64,000 bases of DNA from Bryobacteraceae bacterium (GTDB lineage: Bacteria > Acidobacteriota > Terriglobia > Bryobacterales > Bryobacteraceae): positions 62,001 to 126,000 of the forward strand of contig JAHCHE010000002.1 of NCBI GenBank assembly GCA_026129905.1, written 5' to 3'. This document shows, in pieces, positions 8,717 to 17,173 of this stretch; the first letter of the stretch is position 1; the number at the start of each line of letters is the position of its first letter. The notes below the pieces were generated by a model. That model made no database searches. It was given only the letters and a program-made list of their open reading frames with translations, and was not told the origin of the DNA. A program made the translations under genes and the position numbers.

Positions 8717-9688
8717 TTACCTCGAGGCCAGGCGCATTCGCGGTTCGCGTCGTTGAAGCCGCCGGGCGCCGTCCGGAGAGATCGCGGTTCCGAAAACGTC
8801 AACCTCTTCCAGTTGCCGCATTTCGAGCAGGTGGGGGACGGCCGAGTCGTCGATCTTTTCGCACTTCCAGAGCTTCAGCGAGCGGAGGCGCGGCAGCCGC
8901 TTGAGAGAGGCGACGCCGCGGCTCGTGATCTGCGTGCGGCTCAGGTCGAGCGCTTCCAGCTTCTCGAGTTTGGCCAGACCTTCGAGGCCCCGGTCCGTGA
9001 CTTTGGCGTCCTTAATCTCCAGTTCCTTCAGGTTGGTGAGCGTCTCGATGCTCTCGAGGTTGAAGTCCGACAGCGCGAGTCCCCAAAGGCCGGAGTCCGT
9101 TCGCTGGAGACCCCCGGCATCGAGGCTGGCGAGCGATGGCAACAGCTTCAGCAGCGGCAGGGCCGCGCCGCTCATTTTGTTCCCGCCGATACCGAGCCGC
9201 TCCAGCGCGGTGAGGGACGCCAGGTGCTCGAAACCGTCGTCGGTGACGCGGCTGAAGCCAACTTCAAGCGTTCGGAGCTTCGCGAGGCCGGCGACGTGCT
9301 CAAACACCCGGCTGGTGACCTTTGTGCCGGTGAGGTTGAGGTACTCCAGATTCTTCCAGCCTTTGATGTGGGCAACGCCCTCGTCGCCGATGTACTCGGC
9401 GTAGTAGAGGTTCAGATGGGTGACGTTCTCGAGCGGCCGCAGGTGCTCCAGGGCGACATCTTCGATCCAGGCGTGGGAGAGGTCGATTTTTCGGAGGCGG
9501 TCCAGGCGGGCGAGCTTCTCGAGGTCGTTGTCGGTGATCCAGGTGGAAGTGAGATCGACCTCGATGATGGCGCCCGTCTCGTCGCGCACAACGCGCCCGC
9601 CCTCTTCGAGAATCCACGAGGCGGGGTCGCCGGCGCCGAAGGAAGCCAGCGCGGCCAGGAGCGCGCAGCTGGGCAGGGCCCTCCGCAT
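8717..9688 (-). CDS. Exported leucine-rich-repeat protein (short)
   Basis: The 323-residue protein starts with a signal peptide (RRALPSCALLAALASFGAGD). A cap-like module of about 45 residues follows (EEGGRVVRDETGAIIEVDLT), then about ten LRRs of the type xLxxLxxLxxLxLxxTxVTDxGLxxL found in planctomycete and acidobacterial proteins. The ATG at 9688 overlaps the TGA of the upstream LRR gene (TGATG), so translation is coupled. This start gives a proper signal peptide, whereas the longer open frame does not. Such LRR proteins are expected to bind proteins outside the cytoplasm, but no partner is indicated. It ends with a short basic tail. Confidence 0.75.
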   Translation of the reverse strand: MRRALPSCALLAALASFGAGDPASWILEEGGRVVRDETGAIIEVDLTSTWITDNDLEKLARLDRLRKIDLSHAWIEDVALEHLRPLENVTHLNLYYAEYIGDEGVAHIKGWKNLEYLNLTGTKVTSRVFEHVAGLAKLRTLEVGFSRVTDDGFEHLASLTALERLGIGGNKMSGAALPLLKLLPSLASLDAGGLQRTDSGLWGLALSDFNLESIETLTNLKELEIKDAKVTDRGLEGLAKLEKLEALDLSRTQITSRGVASLKRLPRLRSLKLWKCEKIDDSAVPHLLEMRQLEEVDVFGTAISPDGARRLQRREPRMRLASR

Positions 9689-11697
9689 CAGCTTCTCCTC
9701 CGGTTGGGCAGCGCCGAGTCGCGGTCCCAGATGATCTCGCACTCGGGCAGCGCCTCCTTCAACTGCTTGTAAGCGCCCTCGGTGACCAGCGTGTGATAGA
9801 GGTTCAGGTATCGCAAATTCGTGAAGCTCTTCAGAGTCTCCAGGCTCTTGTCGGTGATGAGGGCGCTGTCCAGGCTCAGGCGCGTCAGTTGCGTGAGGCC
9901 CTTGAGCGCCGCCAGGCCTTCGTCGGTCACTTCGGTGTAGTCGAGATTCAGCTCCTGGAGGCTCGCCATCGCGCCCACGGATTTCATGCCGGGATCGTTC
10001 GCCCGTGTCCGCAGCAGGTCGAGCCTGCGCAGTTTTACGAGGGGCGCCAGGCTCGCCAGACCGGCGTCGGTGAGCCGGGTGTAGCTGAGCGAAAGCTCCT
10101 CCAGGTCGCCCAGCTTGCCAACCGGTTCCAATCCGGCGTCGGTGATGTCCGTTCCCGCCAGGTCGAGGAACGTCAGGGCGTTCAGTCCCGCCAGGCGCTC
10201 CATTCCCGCGTCGGTGATTTCCGTGTAGGCGAGGGACAGCTTGCGGAGGCGGCCCAGTCCCGACAGGTACGCGAGACCGCCGTCGCGGACCGGCGAGCCG
10301 AGCAGGCTCAGTTCCTCGAGGGCGCCGAGCGGGGCGAGGTGTTTGAGGCCGGGTCCTTCGATGAGGGTTTCATTGAGGGTCAGCTTGCGCATGGCGCTGA
10401 GGCCGCCGAAGAACTCGAGACCCGCATCCGACAGCATGGTGTTGCTGAGATCGAGTTCGGCGAGGCGGACCAGGCCGGCCAGGCGACGCGCGCCAAGGTC
10501 GCCCGTCTGGGTCACGCTGAGGTCGAGCTTTTCCAAATGCGGCAGTCTCTCGAGGACGGCGAGGCTTTCGTCGCCGGCGGCGGTGCGCGCCAGGGAGATT
10601 TCGCGGAGGCGGCCGTTTTCCGGAATCGCGTCGCCGCCGGCGGAGCGTACCCAATCCGCGATCGCCTGCTCGCCGGCGTCGGCCGGAGGCGCGGCCGCGA
10701 TTTCCGCGCCGCCGACGCGGGGCGACACATCGACAAACATGAACCGTGCCGCGGGCAGGGCGGCCTGTAACGCGTCGACGCCAGTGCGGGTGGCGCGGGT
10801 ATACCTAAGGTCGGCTTCGCGAAGCTCCTTCATCGCTCGCAGAGTCGCCAGGCCGGCGTTGGTGACCTTGGTGCGGTAAAGGTTGAGTTCTTCCAGCCGG
10901 GTGAGCGCCGCCAGTTGGCGCATGCCCGCGTCGGTGACATCGGCCCCGGCAAGGTTGAGCTTCCGCAATTGCGTCAGCCCGGCCAGGCGCGCCAGGCCCG
11001 CGTCGCTGATGCGGTCGCCGCCGAGGTCGAGTTCCTTGAGGTTGGTCAACCCGCTGATGTGCTGAAGGCCCTCATCGGTCACCAGCGTGTCGCCGATCCA
11101 GAGCTTTTCCAGGTCTTTCATGCCGCGGAGGTTCCGCATGCCTTCGTCGTCGAACGGCGTCCAGGTAACGTCCAGGCGGCGCAGGTTACGAAACGGCGCG
11201 AGCGTGTGACCCTTGACCTTGGTGTTCCGGACTCGGATTTCCTTCAGCCCGTCGAGATTTGCCATGGCGCCGAAGCCGGAGTCGTCGAAGAGGATGGACG
11301 CGAGAAAGGTGTAGCTGAAGGTGAGCTTCTCCAGTGTGGCGATGCCCGTCAGGTCGCCCAGCCGCTTGCTGAGGTTCGGATACGAACTGGCGCTGGGGTT
11401 CCACATCGGGCCGGGCAGGTGCAGTTCGCGGAGATGGCGAAGGCCGCTGAGCCGGGCGAGGTCGGGCGGGTCGATATTGCAGCCGACGAGGTTAAGAACG
11501 ACCAGGCGAAGGTCGCCGGCGGGGAGGTGGCTCACATCGGTGAAGCGCCGCGGGCTGCCGTCGACAACGACGGCGCCGCCCATGCGGAGCGCCCACTCGG
11601 CGACGCCGCGATCCGGCGAGGCTGGGGGAGGCGCTTGCGCGCACAAGGAGAAAGCAATCGGGAGAATCCCCAGAAGCGTCCGGCCGGCCCGTCCCAC
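9688..11697 (-). CDS. Exported leucine-rich-repeat protein (long, two LRR blocks)
   Basis: The 669-residue protein has an N-terminal signal peptide (TLLGILPIAFSLCAQA), a cap module (EWALRMGGAVVVDGSPRRFT), and about ten LRRs with the T-x-VTDAGL-xx-LAGL signature. A second cap-like module lies near residue 345 (ADWVRSAGGDAIPENGRLRE), followed by about twelve more LRRs and a short tail. The internal duplication of cap plus repeats suggests fusion of two ancestral units like the smaller downstream gene. The GTG start at 11697 is 7 bases after nadD; an AAGGAG site abuts it directly, so the exact start is uncertain. Function is unknown; a protein-binding role outside the cytoplasm is inferred. Confidence 0.75.
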   Translation of the reverse strand: MGRAGRTLLGILPIAFSLCAQAPPPASPDRGVAEWALRMGGAVVVDGSPRRFTDVSHLPAGDLRLVVLNLVGCNIDPPDLARLSGLRHLRELHLPGPMWNPSASSYPNLSKRLGDLTGIATLEKLTFSYTFLASILFDDSGFGAMANLDGLKEIRVRNTKVKGHTLAPFRNLRRLDVTWTPFDDEGMRNLRGMKDLEKLWIGDTLVTDEGLQHISGLTNLKELDLGGDRISDAGLARLAGLTQLRKLNLAGADVTDAGMRQLAALTRLEELNLYRTKVTNAGLATLRAMKELREADLRYTRATRTGVDALQAALPAARFMFVDVSPRVGGAEIAAAPPADAGEQAIADWVRSAGGDAIPENGRLREISLARTAAGDESLAVLERLPHLEKLDLSVTQTGDLGARRLAGLVRLAELDLSNTMLSDAGLEFFGGLSAMRKLTLNETLIEGPGLKHLAPLGALEELSLLGSPVRDGGLAYLSGLGRLRKLSLAYTEITDAGMERLAGLNALTFLDLAGTDITDAGLEPVGKLGDLEELSLSYTRLTDAGLASLAPLVKLRRLDLLRTRANDPGMKSVGAMASLQELNLDYTEVTDEGLAALKGLTQLTRLSLDSALITDKSLETLKSFTNLRYLNLYHTLVTEGAYKQLKEALPECEIIWDRDSALPNRRRS

Positions 11698-11704
11698 TCC
11701 TTAT

Positions 11705-12295
11705 TTATGTAGCACGTTTGAAGGTGGGCGCACCGTACAGGCCGCGATCGTCGATGTATTGCCGTACGGACTGCGGCAATTCCGCCGCCGGGCGGCCGGC
11801 CGCGAGGTTGGCGCGGATCTCGGAAGAGGAGACCGGCAGCGCGAGGGTCTCCAGTCGCACAACCCTGGCGCCGGGCGGCGCCTGGTAATGGTGTCCCGGC
11901 CGCGTCACCACGATGAAGGTCACCTGGCGGATGACATCTTCCCATCGATACCAGGTGGTGATTTCCGCGAACGCGTCGGCGCCGATGAGGAAGAAGATCT
12001 CGTCCTCTGGCGCCAGCGAGGCGCGGAGCTTCTCGATGGTGAGGACCGAATAGCTCTTGCGGTCTTCTTCCTCGAGGCGTGATGGAATGAAGGCCGGATC
12101 GTCGCCGCACGCCAGCTCCAGCATGCGGAATCGGTCTTCGTAGCCCGCCTCGGTGGAACCGGACTTGTGCGGCGGATGGGCGGCGGGGACAAACAGCACG
12201 CGATCGAGACCGACTTGTTTCATCGCCTCGCGGGCGACGGTGAGGTGGGCGGTGTGGATCGGGTCGAACGTGCCCCCAAATATCGCAATTCTCAA
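11705..12295 (-). CDS. nadD: Nicotinate-nucleotide adenylyltransferase
   Basis: The 196-residue product begins (M)RIAIFGGTFDPIHTAHL, the nucleotidyltransferase GGTFDPxHxxH signature. It continues with VLFVPAAHPPHK, EDRFRMLELA and the C-terminal VSSSEIR motif, all diagnostic of NadD. The enzyme converts nicotinate mononucleotide and ATP to deamido-NAD in NAD synthesis. The chosen start is a TTG at 12295 because it directly precedes the conserved RIAIFGG strand; no ATG lies close by and the ribosome site is weak. The decayed group II intron begins just upstream on the opposite strand, so the original start region may have been altered. nadD is followed by the LRR genes with only 7 bases between. 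Confidence 0.9.
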   Translation of the reverse strand: MRIAIFGGTFDPIHTAHLTVAREAMKQVGLDRVLFVPAAHPPHKSGSTEAGYEDRFRMLELACGDDPAFIPSRLEEEDRKSYSVLTIEKLRASLAPEDEIFFLIGADAFAEITTWYRWEDVIRQVTFIVVTRPGHHYQAPPGARVVRLETLALPVSSSEIRANLAAGRPAAELPQSVRQYIDDRGLYGAPTFKRAT

Positions 12296-12339
12296 ATGCG
12301 GATTGTACCGCAGGAGCGCCGGCGGGTTGCGTCCGTCTT

Positions 12340-13818
12340 CGAGGTGGGGCGAACCTCCTGGTTTGGATAGCGTCGGGATAAACCGGCGTGAAGTCGTGAA
12401 TGAAAGAGTCATACAGGAAAGGAGTAGCGAACCATCCTGGGCCCGAGCCATGCGGGGGCAGCCGCAAGGTGGCCCACGAAGCGTTGGACAGGGGTACATG
12501 CAGGCGGGGTATCCCTAACCAGTGAGCTCCGAAATCGCTCCATCCGGGAGCCGACCGTGTCAAACCAACGGGAAGGCAAGATCGCGGCGCGCGGCAGCGC
12601 GAGCACGCCGCGGCCCGGCGGAGTCGAAGACCCCAAGCATGCATGGAAACTTCACGCGCGAGAACCGAGAGGCCCCGCGGCTGTCCGCGGCCGGTAGGAC
12701 GCGGACCGCTGGGAGAAAGCGATGAGCGATAAGGCCCAGATGCACGGCGGCGGGGAGTCGAGCGGCGGCATAGTACCGGCGAAGCAGCGGAACGAAGGCC
12801 TGGGACGGCCGAAGGAGGCTGTGGAGGGAAGGCCGCCGGCCAAGGAGAATCATGGAACAGCCTAACTCGCGCCGGACGCAGGGCCGGGAACGTGAGACCA
12901 GCGGGCTGGACCGTGTGCGCGAAGCGGCGCGAAGGGACAAGGGAGTACGGTTCACGGCTTTGCTGCACCACGTCAGCATCGATCTGCTTCGCCGCAGCTA
13001 CCAGAGCTTGACGAAGCGGGCGGTGGCGGGAGTGGACGGCATGAGGTGGGAAGAATATGGGCACGGCCTGGAGGATCGGCTCGCCGATCTGCACGGTCGA
13101 ATCCATCGCGGAGCCTACCGGGCGCAGCCGTCGCGAAGAGTCTGGATCCCGAAAGCCGACGGGCGGCAACGGCCGTTGGGGATCGCGGCGTTGGAAGACA
13201 AAATCGTCCAGCACGCGGTCGGGAAGGTCCTGACCCAGATTTGGGAGGAGGGACTTCCAAGGCTTTTCGTACGGGTTCCGGCCGGGGCGCAGCCAACACG
13301 ATGCGTTGGACGCGCTCTACGTCGGGATCACGACCCGGAAAGTGGACTGGATTCTCGATCTGGACATCCGGTCATTTGTCGACAAGATCTCGCATCAATG
13401 GCTGGTCCAGTTTGTCGAGCATCGGATCGCAGATCCACGGATCGTCCGCCTGATCCAGAAGTGGCTGAAGGCGGGCGTGATGGAGGACGGCCGGTGGTTC
13501 GAGACGGAGGAAGGGACGCCGCAAGGCTCAGTGATTTCGCCGATCCTTGCCAATCTCTACCTGCATTATGTATTCGATGTTTGGGCCGAAGCGTGGCGGA
13601 AAAAGGTAGCGCGCGGTGAGATGATCATCGTGCGTTACGCGGACGACGCCGTGCTGGGATTTCAGCACCGGGCGGACGCGGAGTTGTTTCGGCAACAATT
13701 GCAGGAGCGGCTGCGCAAGTTCGGGCTGGAATTGCACCCAGACAAGACGCGCCTGATCGAATTTGGGCGCTATGCGGCCGAGCGGCGGCAACGGCGTGGA
13801 GAAGGGAAGCCGGGTTAG
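12340..13818 (+). mobile_element. Remnant of a group II intron (5' RNA part plus broken intron-encoded protein)
   Basis: About 380 bases without a plausible gene, containing stretches that look like group II intron domain I-III RNA, lead into an intron-type reverse transcriptase reading on the plus strand. The protein is broken and lacks its maturase region, and I see no domain V/VI after it, so the element should be unable to splice or move. The 5' boundary is approximate because I could not place a clear GUGYG start. The element sits between nadD and a nitroreductase gene, both on the other strand. Confidence 0.6.
12722..13818 (+). pseudogene. Group II intron-encoded reverse transcriptase, frameshifted and truncated
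   Basis: The encoded pieces match LtrA-like reverse transcriptases: an N-terminal MSDKAQMHGGGESSGGIVPA leader, RFTALLHHVSIDLLRRSYQS, VWIPKADGRQRPLGI, then FSYGFRPGRSQHDALDALY, an EGTPQGSVISPILANLYLHY block, the catalytic YADD at 13635-13646, and LELHPDKTRLIEFGRYA. The leader and the main body are in different frames, with a shift near 12850. A second shift lies at the GGG of 13250-13252, after QIWEE. The frame then stops at 13818 shortly after RRGEGKPG, where intact relatives continue with the X/maturase domain. It is therefore inactive. Confidence 0.8.
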
Positions 13819-13892
13819 CAGCGCGAGCACGGGTCTGTCCGGGGGGTGGCGGGCAACCGCCATCCCTACCGGGCCCGAGCCGAAACTCCAGG

Positions 13893-13919
13893 AGCCGGTT
13901 TCCAACCGGCTTATTAATT
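13893..13919 (+). terminator. Perfect 8-bp hairpin followed by an AT-rich tail
   Basis: AGCCGGTT at 13893-13900 pairs perfectly with AACCGGCT at 13904-13911 around a TCC loop. On the plus strand it is followed by TATTAATTA. It lies just after the intron remnant and immediately before the end of the convergent nitroreductase gene. It could act as a terminator or be a dispersed palindromic repeat unit; the downstream T-run is weak. Confidence 0.4.
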
Positions 13920-14550
13920 AGTCCCGCCCGTCGGCGGGATAGCCGACCGATTGCGCGAGAATGACCCGCTGTTGCGGCCGGAGGCCAATGCGGTGGGCCA
14001 GCAGGCGCCGGTCGAGCGAGCCGCGCACGACCGTCGCCAGTCCCTCGGACGCGCAGAACAGGTAGACGTTCTGGCTGATGAAGGCGGCATCCGAGATCGA
14101 GTAGAAGGTCTTCCGGCCGTCGTCGGCGTCCACCATCCGCGCCAGATCGGCGACGTAGATCAGGTTGACCGGCGCGTCGCGGACAAAGTCCTGCTCACCG
14201 GTGGCGGCACGAATGTCGGCGGCAACGACGCATTCCAGGCGGTGACCGGCAGGCGCGTACAGGTAGAGCCCGCCGGAGAGGGCGACGTAGACATCGATCT
14301 CCTGCCAGTTGCAGGCCGACGGCGCGGTGCGGTTGCCCGTCTCCGGACGGTTTACGCCGCAGGCGGCCCACAACAGATCCGACAGGACCTGGGCGGGCAA
14401 CGGGTCCGGGTTGAAGGCGCGCGCGGAGTGGCGATGCCGGAGCGCTTCCATCAGCGGCCGGCCGCCCGTCATGCGGGGCGCGGGCAACTCCAGGGAAGCG
14501 GCGCGGCCTTTTTCGCGATCGAGCGGGGAAGTTATGATTGCGGAACTCAC
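13918..14550 (-). CDS. SagB/ThcOx-type nitroreductase-family oxidoreductase
   Basis: The 210-residue protein has the nitroreductase fold signature: an ALRHRHSARAFNPDPLPAQV entry, LLWAACGVNRPETGNRTAPSA (FMN-binding region), a DVYVALSGGLYLYAPAGHRL strand pair, and a C-terminal SVGYPADGRD end. This pattern is close to the SagB-type subfamily, which includes FMN-dependent dehydrogenases of azoline peptides but also many unlinked oxidoreductases. No YcaO, cyclodehydratase or precursor peptide gene is visible, so a role in peptide modification is not supported here. The GTG start at 14550 is preceded by an AAAGG ribosome site about eight bases away. Confidence 0.8.
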   Translation of the reverse strand: MSSAIITSPLDREKGRAASLELPAPRMTGGRPLMEALRHRHSARAFNPDPLPAQVLSDLLWAACGVNRPETGNRTAPSACNWQEIDVYVALSGGLYLYAPAGHRLECVVAADIRAATGEQDFVRDAPVNLIYVADLARMVDADDGRKTFYSISDAAFISQNVYLFCASEGLATVVRGSLDRRLLAHRIGLRPQQRVILAQSVGYPADGRD

Positions 14551-14661
14551 AAATTCAACCTTTCAAGCCTGAAATACCTGATTCGAGTATTCCCGGAAAC
14601 GGCCGCGGCCGTCAAGAGCGCTTCGCGCGGGATTGGCTAGCTGGACTCGTTTGACGCGGCG

Positions 14662-16044
14662 TCACGCGCCGCCCGGCCACGCGTCAAGATCGTCGCGCCA
14701 CTGGCGCCATCGCCCCCGTAATTCGTCCGCCTTGGCGCGGAAGGCGGGATCGCCAACCAGGTTCCGCTCCTCCAGAGGATCGGCGGCCAAATCGTACAAT
14801 TCCTCGAACAAGGGTTCCGTGTCCAGATACCGCGCGTATTTCCACGTTTCGGTCCGCACCCCTTCCGAGCGGGGAATCCAGGCGTGCGAGAAATTGTGTT
14901 CGTAGAACCAGTCCAAGCGCCAGGGCGCCGTTCGGCCTTCGATCACCGGCCTCAGGTTGCGGCCCTGCATGGGGATTCCGCCGATTCCCGCGTAACCGAG
15001 GATCGTCGGCGCCAGATCGATGTTCAGCGACATCGGAGTGCGGCGCTGCCCTTGGAGCGAGCGCGGCAGACGCGGATCGTAGATCACCAGCGGCGCTCGG
15101 ATCGATTCCTCGTGCATGAACCACTTGCCGGAGAGGCCGTGCTCGCCCAGGTAAAAGCCGTTGTCGCTCGTGAAAACGACCACGGTGTTGTCGTCGGCCT
15201 TTATCCTGCGGAGTTGCTCGCGTATTCGGCCAACCACCGTGTCGACTTCCGTGATCAGGCGGTAATAGCCTTTCACCGACTGCCGATAGAGCGCCGGCGT
15301 GCCGAACTCGATGGCCCATCGGCGGCGGGCCTCCGAGCGCTGGATCTCCAACGGAAGAAGCGAAATGTACCTCGGATCGGCGGTTTTCGGAAGCGGAATC
15401 TCGACGTCCTTGTACAAGCCGGCAGTCGCTTCCGAGTGAAGAAACTGTCTCGGGTCCTCATCCTGGATATGCGGCGCTTTGAAGCTGATCGAAAGACAGA
15501 AGGGCTGCTTCGGAGAACACCCGGCCAGGAACTCGATGGCCTGATCGCCCATCAGGGCGGTCAGGTGCACGCTGGTATCCGGCCGGCGCGGGAAGTAGTG
15601 TCCCTGTCCCGGGAAGCCCTGGAAGAAGTCGAACCGTCTGGCCGGCATCTGGTTTCCGACGCCCCACTTGCCGATGAATCCAGTGCGATAGCCCGCCTGG
15701 CGAAGCGCGGCGGGATAGATGGCCGCGTACTGCCGTTCGGTAAATGCCGTTTCGAAATCGTTGATCCTGTGCGTGCGCGCGTACAGGCCGGTGAAGATGC
15801 TGGCGCGGCTGGTCATGCAGATGGAGGTCGTCACGAAGTGGTTCGTGAACGTCACGCCGCTCGCGGCCATCTCGTCGATGTGCGGCGTCTTCACGATCGG
15901 GTTGCCCATGCAGCCGAGCGAGTCCCAGCGCTGGTCGTCGGTCAGCAGAAAGATAATGTTTTGTCCCGGCGCCGGCTGACTGCGTCCGACGCCGGCGCCA
16001 AGCGCCGCGGCGCGCAAGAGCTGTCTGCGACTCCAATCCCGCAT
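14662..16044 (-). CDS. Tat-exported sulfatase (arylsulfatase family)
   Basis: The product of about 460 residues has a twin-arginine signal (SRRQLLRAAALGAG) and then a sulfatase core: NIIFLLTDDQRWDSLGCMGN with the metal-binding DD, followed by TTSICMTSRASIFTGLYA with the catalytic cysteine at about residue 76. That cysteine would be converted to formylglycine; the motif is CMTSR, where the usual consensus is C-x-P/A-S-R. Further blocks are TVVVFTSDNGFYLGEHGLSGKW (metal ligands D-N) and a C-terminal subdomain with WKYARYLDTEPLFEELYDL. Its substrate is probably a sulfated polysaccharide or aryl sulfate. The ATG at 16044 was chosen because it starts the Tat signal. It is transcribed divergently from the nitrilase-family gene, 68 bases away. 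Confidence 0.88.
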   Translation of the reverse strand: MRDWSRRQLLRAAALGAGVGRSQPAPGQNIIFLLTDDQRWDSLGCMGNPIVKTPHIDEMAASGVTFTNHFVTTSICMTSRASIFTGLYARTHRINDFETAFTERQYAAIYPAALRQAGYRTGFIGKWGVGNQMPARRFDFFQGFPGQGHYFPRRPDTSVHLTALMGDQAIEFLAGCSPKQPFCLSISFKAPHIQDEDPRQFLHSEATAGLYKDVEIPLPKTADPRYISLLPLEIQRSEARRRWAIEFGTPALYRQSVKGYYRLITEVDTVVGRIREQLRRIKADDNTVVVFTSDNGFYLGEHGLSGKWFMHEESIRAPLVIYDPRLPRSLQGQRRTPMSLNIDLAPTILGYAGIGGIPMQGRNLRPVIEGRTAPWRLDWFYEHNFSHAWIPRSEGVRTETWKYARYLDTEPLFEELYDLAADPLEERNLVGDPAFRAKADELRGRWRQWRDDLDAWPGGA

Positions 16045-16112
16045 GACTTGCCCCGTTGTATCACAGCCCGAACTCGACGGCGGCAAATCCGCCAGTGGTA
16101 AGCTTCTGGACT

Positions 16113-17075
16113 ATGGTGAAACGCTGCATGCTTGTCCTGATTGCGTTGAACGCCTGGCATTCGTGTCTCGGCCAGCCGGCCTCCAAGGTCCGCAATCCCC
16201 TGGTGCGCGTCGTCACCATCAGCCAGGCCGGACTCGAGCGGAATCAGCCCGACCTTATAGAGCGCACGCTGGAGCGGCTGGAACAGTCGGCGGCATTTCG
16301 GCCGGACATCGCCACCCTGCCGGAAGTGTTCGCCGGCCGGGATCCGGAGACCGTTCCCGGTCCGGTTACGAAGCGGCTCGCCGAGTGGGCGCGGCGTAAT
16401 TCGAGCTACGTGATTTTCGGACTGCGCACCCGCGCGGACGGCCGCGTCTACAACTCCGCGGTCGTGCTGGACCGGGATGGCCGCGTCGTGGGCCGGTACG
16501 ACAAGATTCACCCTACCGAACGCGAACTGTCGGACGGCATCCACCCCGGCGATCCCGATCCGCCGGTTTTCCAGACCGATTTCGGACCGATCGGAATCCA
16601 GATCTGCTTCGACGTGAACTGGTGGGAGGGCTGGAAGCGGCTGAAGGAGAAGGGGGCGCGGATCGTCTTCTTTCCCGCGGCCTATCCGGCGGCGCTCCAC
16701 GTATCCGCTCTCGCTCTGGCGAACCAGGTCTTCGTGGTTTCCTCGACGCAGTCGCGCCGGTCGCACATATACGACATTACGGGCGAGGAACTGGCCGCCA
16801 CCGGCCGGTTTCAGGAATGGGCGGGCGCGGTGCTGCCCGCCGGCAAGCGGCTCTTCGAAGTGGACTTCCACGTCGAGAAGGCGCGCGAGATCCAGCGGAA
16901 GTACGGGCAGAGAGTCGAAGTCGGCTGGCGCCACGACGACGATTGGTTCACGCTGGCGTCGCTCGATCCGGGACTGACGGTGGAGGATCTGATCGCCGAG
17001 TTCGGCCTCACGACACTGGACGACTATCGGGTCCGCGCGCACGGCGCTGCGGAGGCGGCGCGCCAGGAGAAATGA
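16113..17075 (+). CDS. Exported carbon-nitrogen hydrolase (nitrilase superfamily)
   Basis: The 320-residue product has a hydrophobic N-terminal segment (RCMLVLIALNAWHSCLG) that looks like a signal peptide, followed by a nitrilase-superfamily domain. The catalytic triad is visible as Glu71 (ATLPEVFAG), Lys131 (GRYDKIHPTE) and Cys165 (IGIQICFDVNWW). It should hydrolyse an amide or nitrile. Most family members are cytoplasmic, so export is unusual. A lipoprotein is possible, but the cysteine near residue 18 lacks a good lipobox. The ATG at 16113 precedes the signal peptide. The C-terminus is charged and ends just upstream of the PEP-CTERM gene. Confidence 0.82.
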   Translation: MVKRCMLVLIALNAWHSCLGQPASKVRNPLVRVVTISQAGLERNQPDLIERTLERLEQSAAFRPDIATLPEVFAGRDPETVPGPVTKRLAEWARRNSSYVIFGLRTRADGRVYNSAVVLDRDGRVVGRYDKIHPTERELSDGIHPGDPDPPVFQTDFGPIGIQICFDVNWWEGWKRLKEKGARIVFFPAAYPAALHVSALALANQVFVVSSTQSRRSHIYDITGEELAATGRFQEWAGAVLPAGKRLFEVDFHVEKAREIQRKYGQRVEVGWRHDDDWFTLASLDPGLTVEDLIAEFGLTTLDDYRVRAHGAAEAARQEK

Positions 17076-17117
17076 GCGCTTTCCAATGCGCCCGCGGTCC
17101 AGCCGCGCCTTCCCTAT

Positions 17118-17150
17118 TTCTGATAATCAGGACCTTTTATATGATATAAT
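17118..17150 (+). promoter_or_regulatory. Probable promoter with extended -10 for the PEP-CTERM gene
   Basis: A TGATATAAT sequence at 17142-17150 forms an extended -10 element (TGnTATAAT) in an AT-rich stretch unlike the GC-rich surroundings. It ends 23 bases before the ATG at 17174, which has a GGAGGAG ribosome site. No good -35 hexamer is visible, as is usual for extended -10 promoters. Confidence 0.5.
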
Positions 17151-17173
17151 GGCGCCGGTTTTGGAGGAGAACC

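Noticed and set aside
13918-14550. SagB-type nitroreductase as part of a modified-peptide (azoline) biosynthesis cluster
   Set aside because: There is no YcaO, cyclodehydratase, precursor peptide or transporter nearby, and the family is broad.
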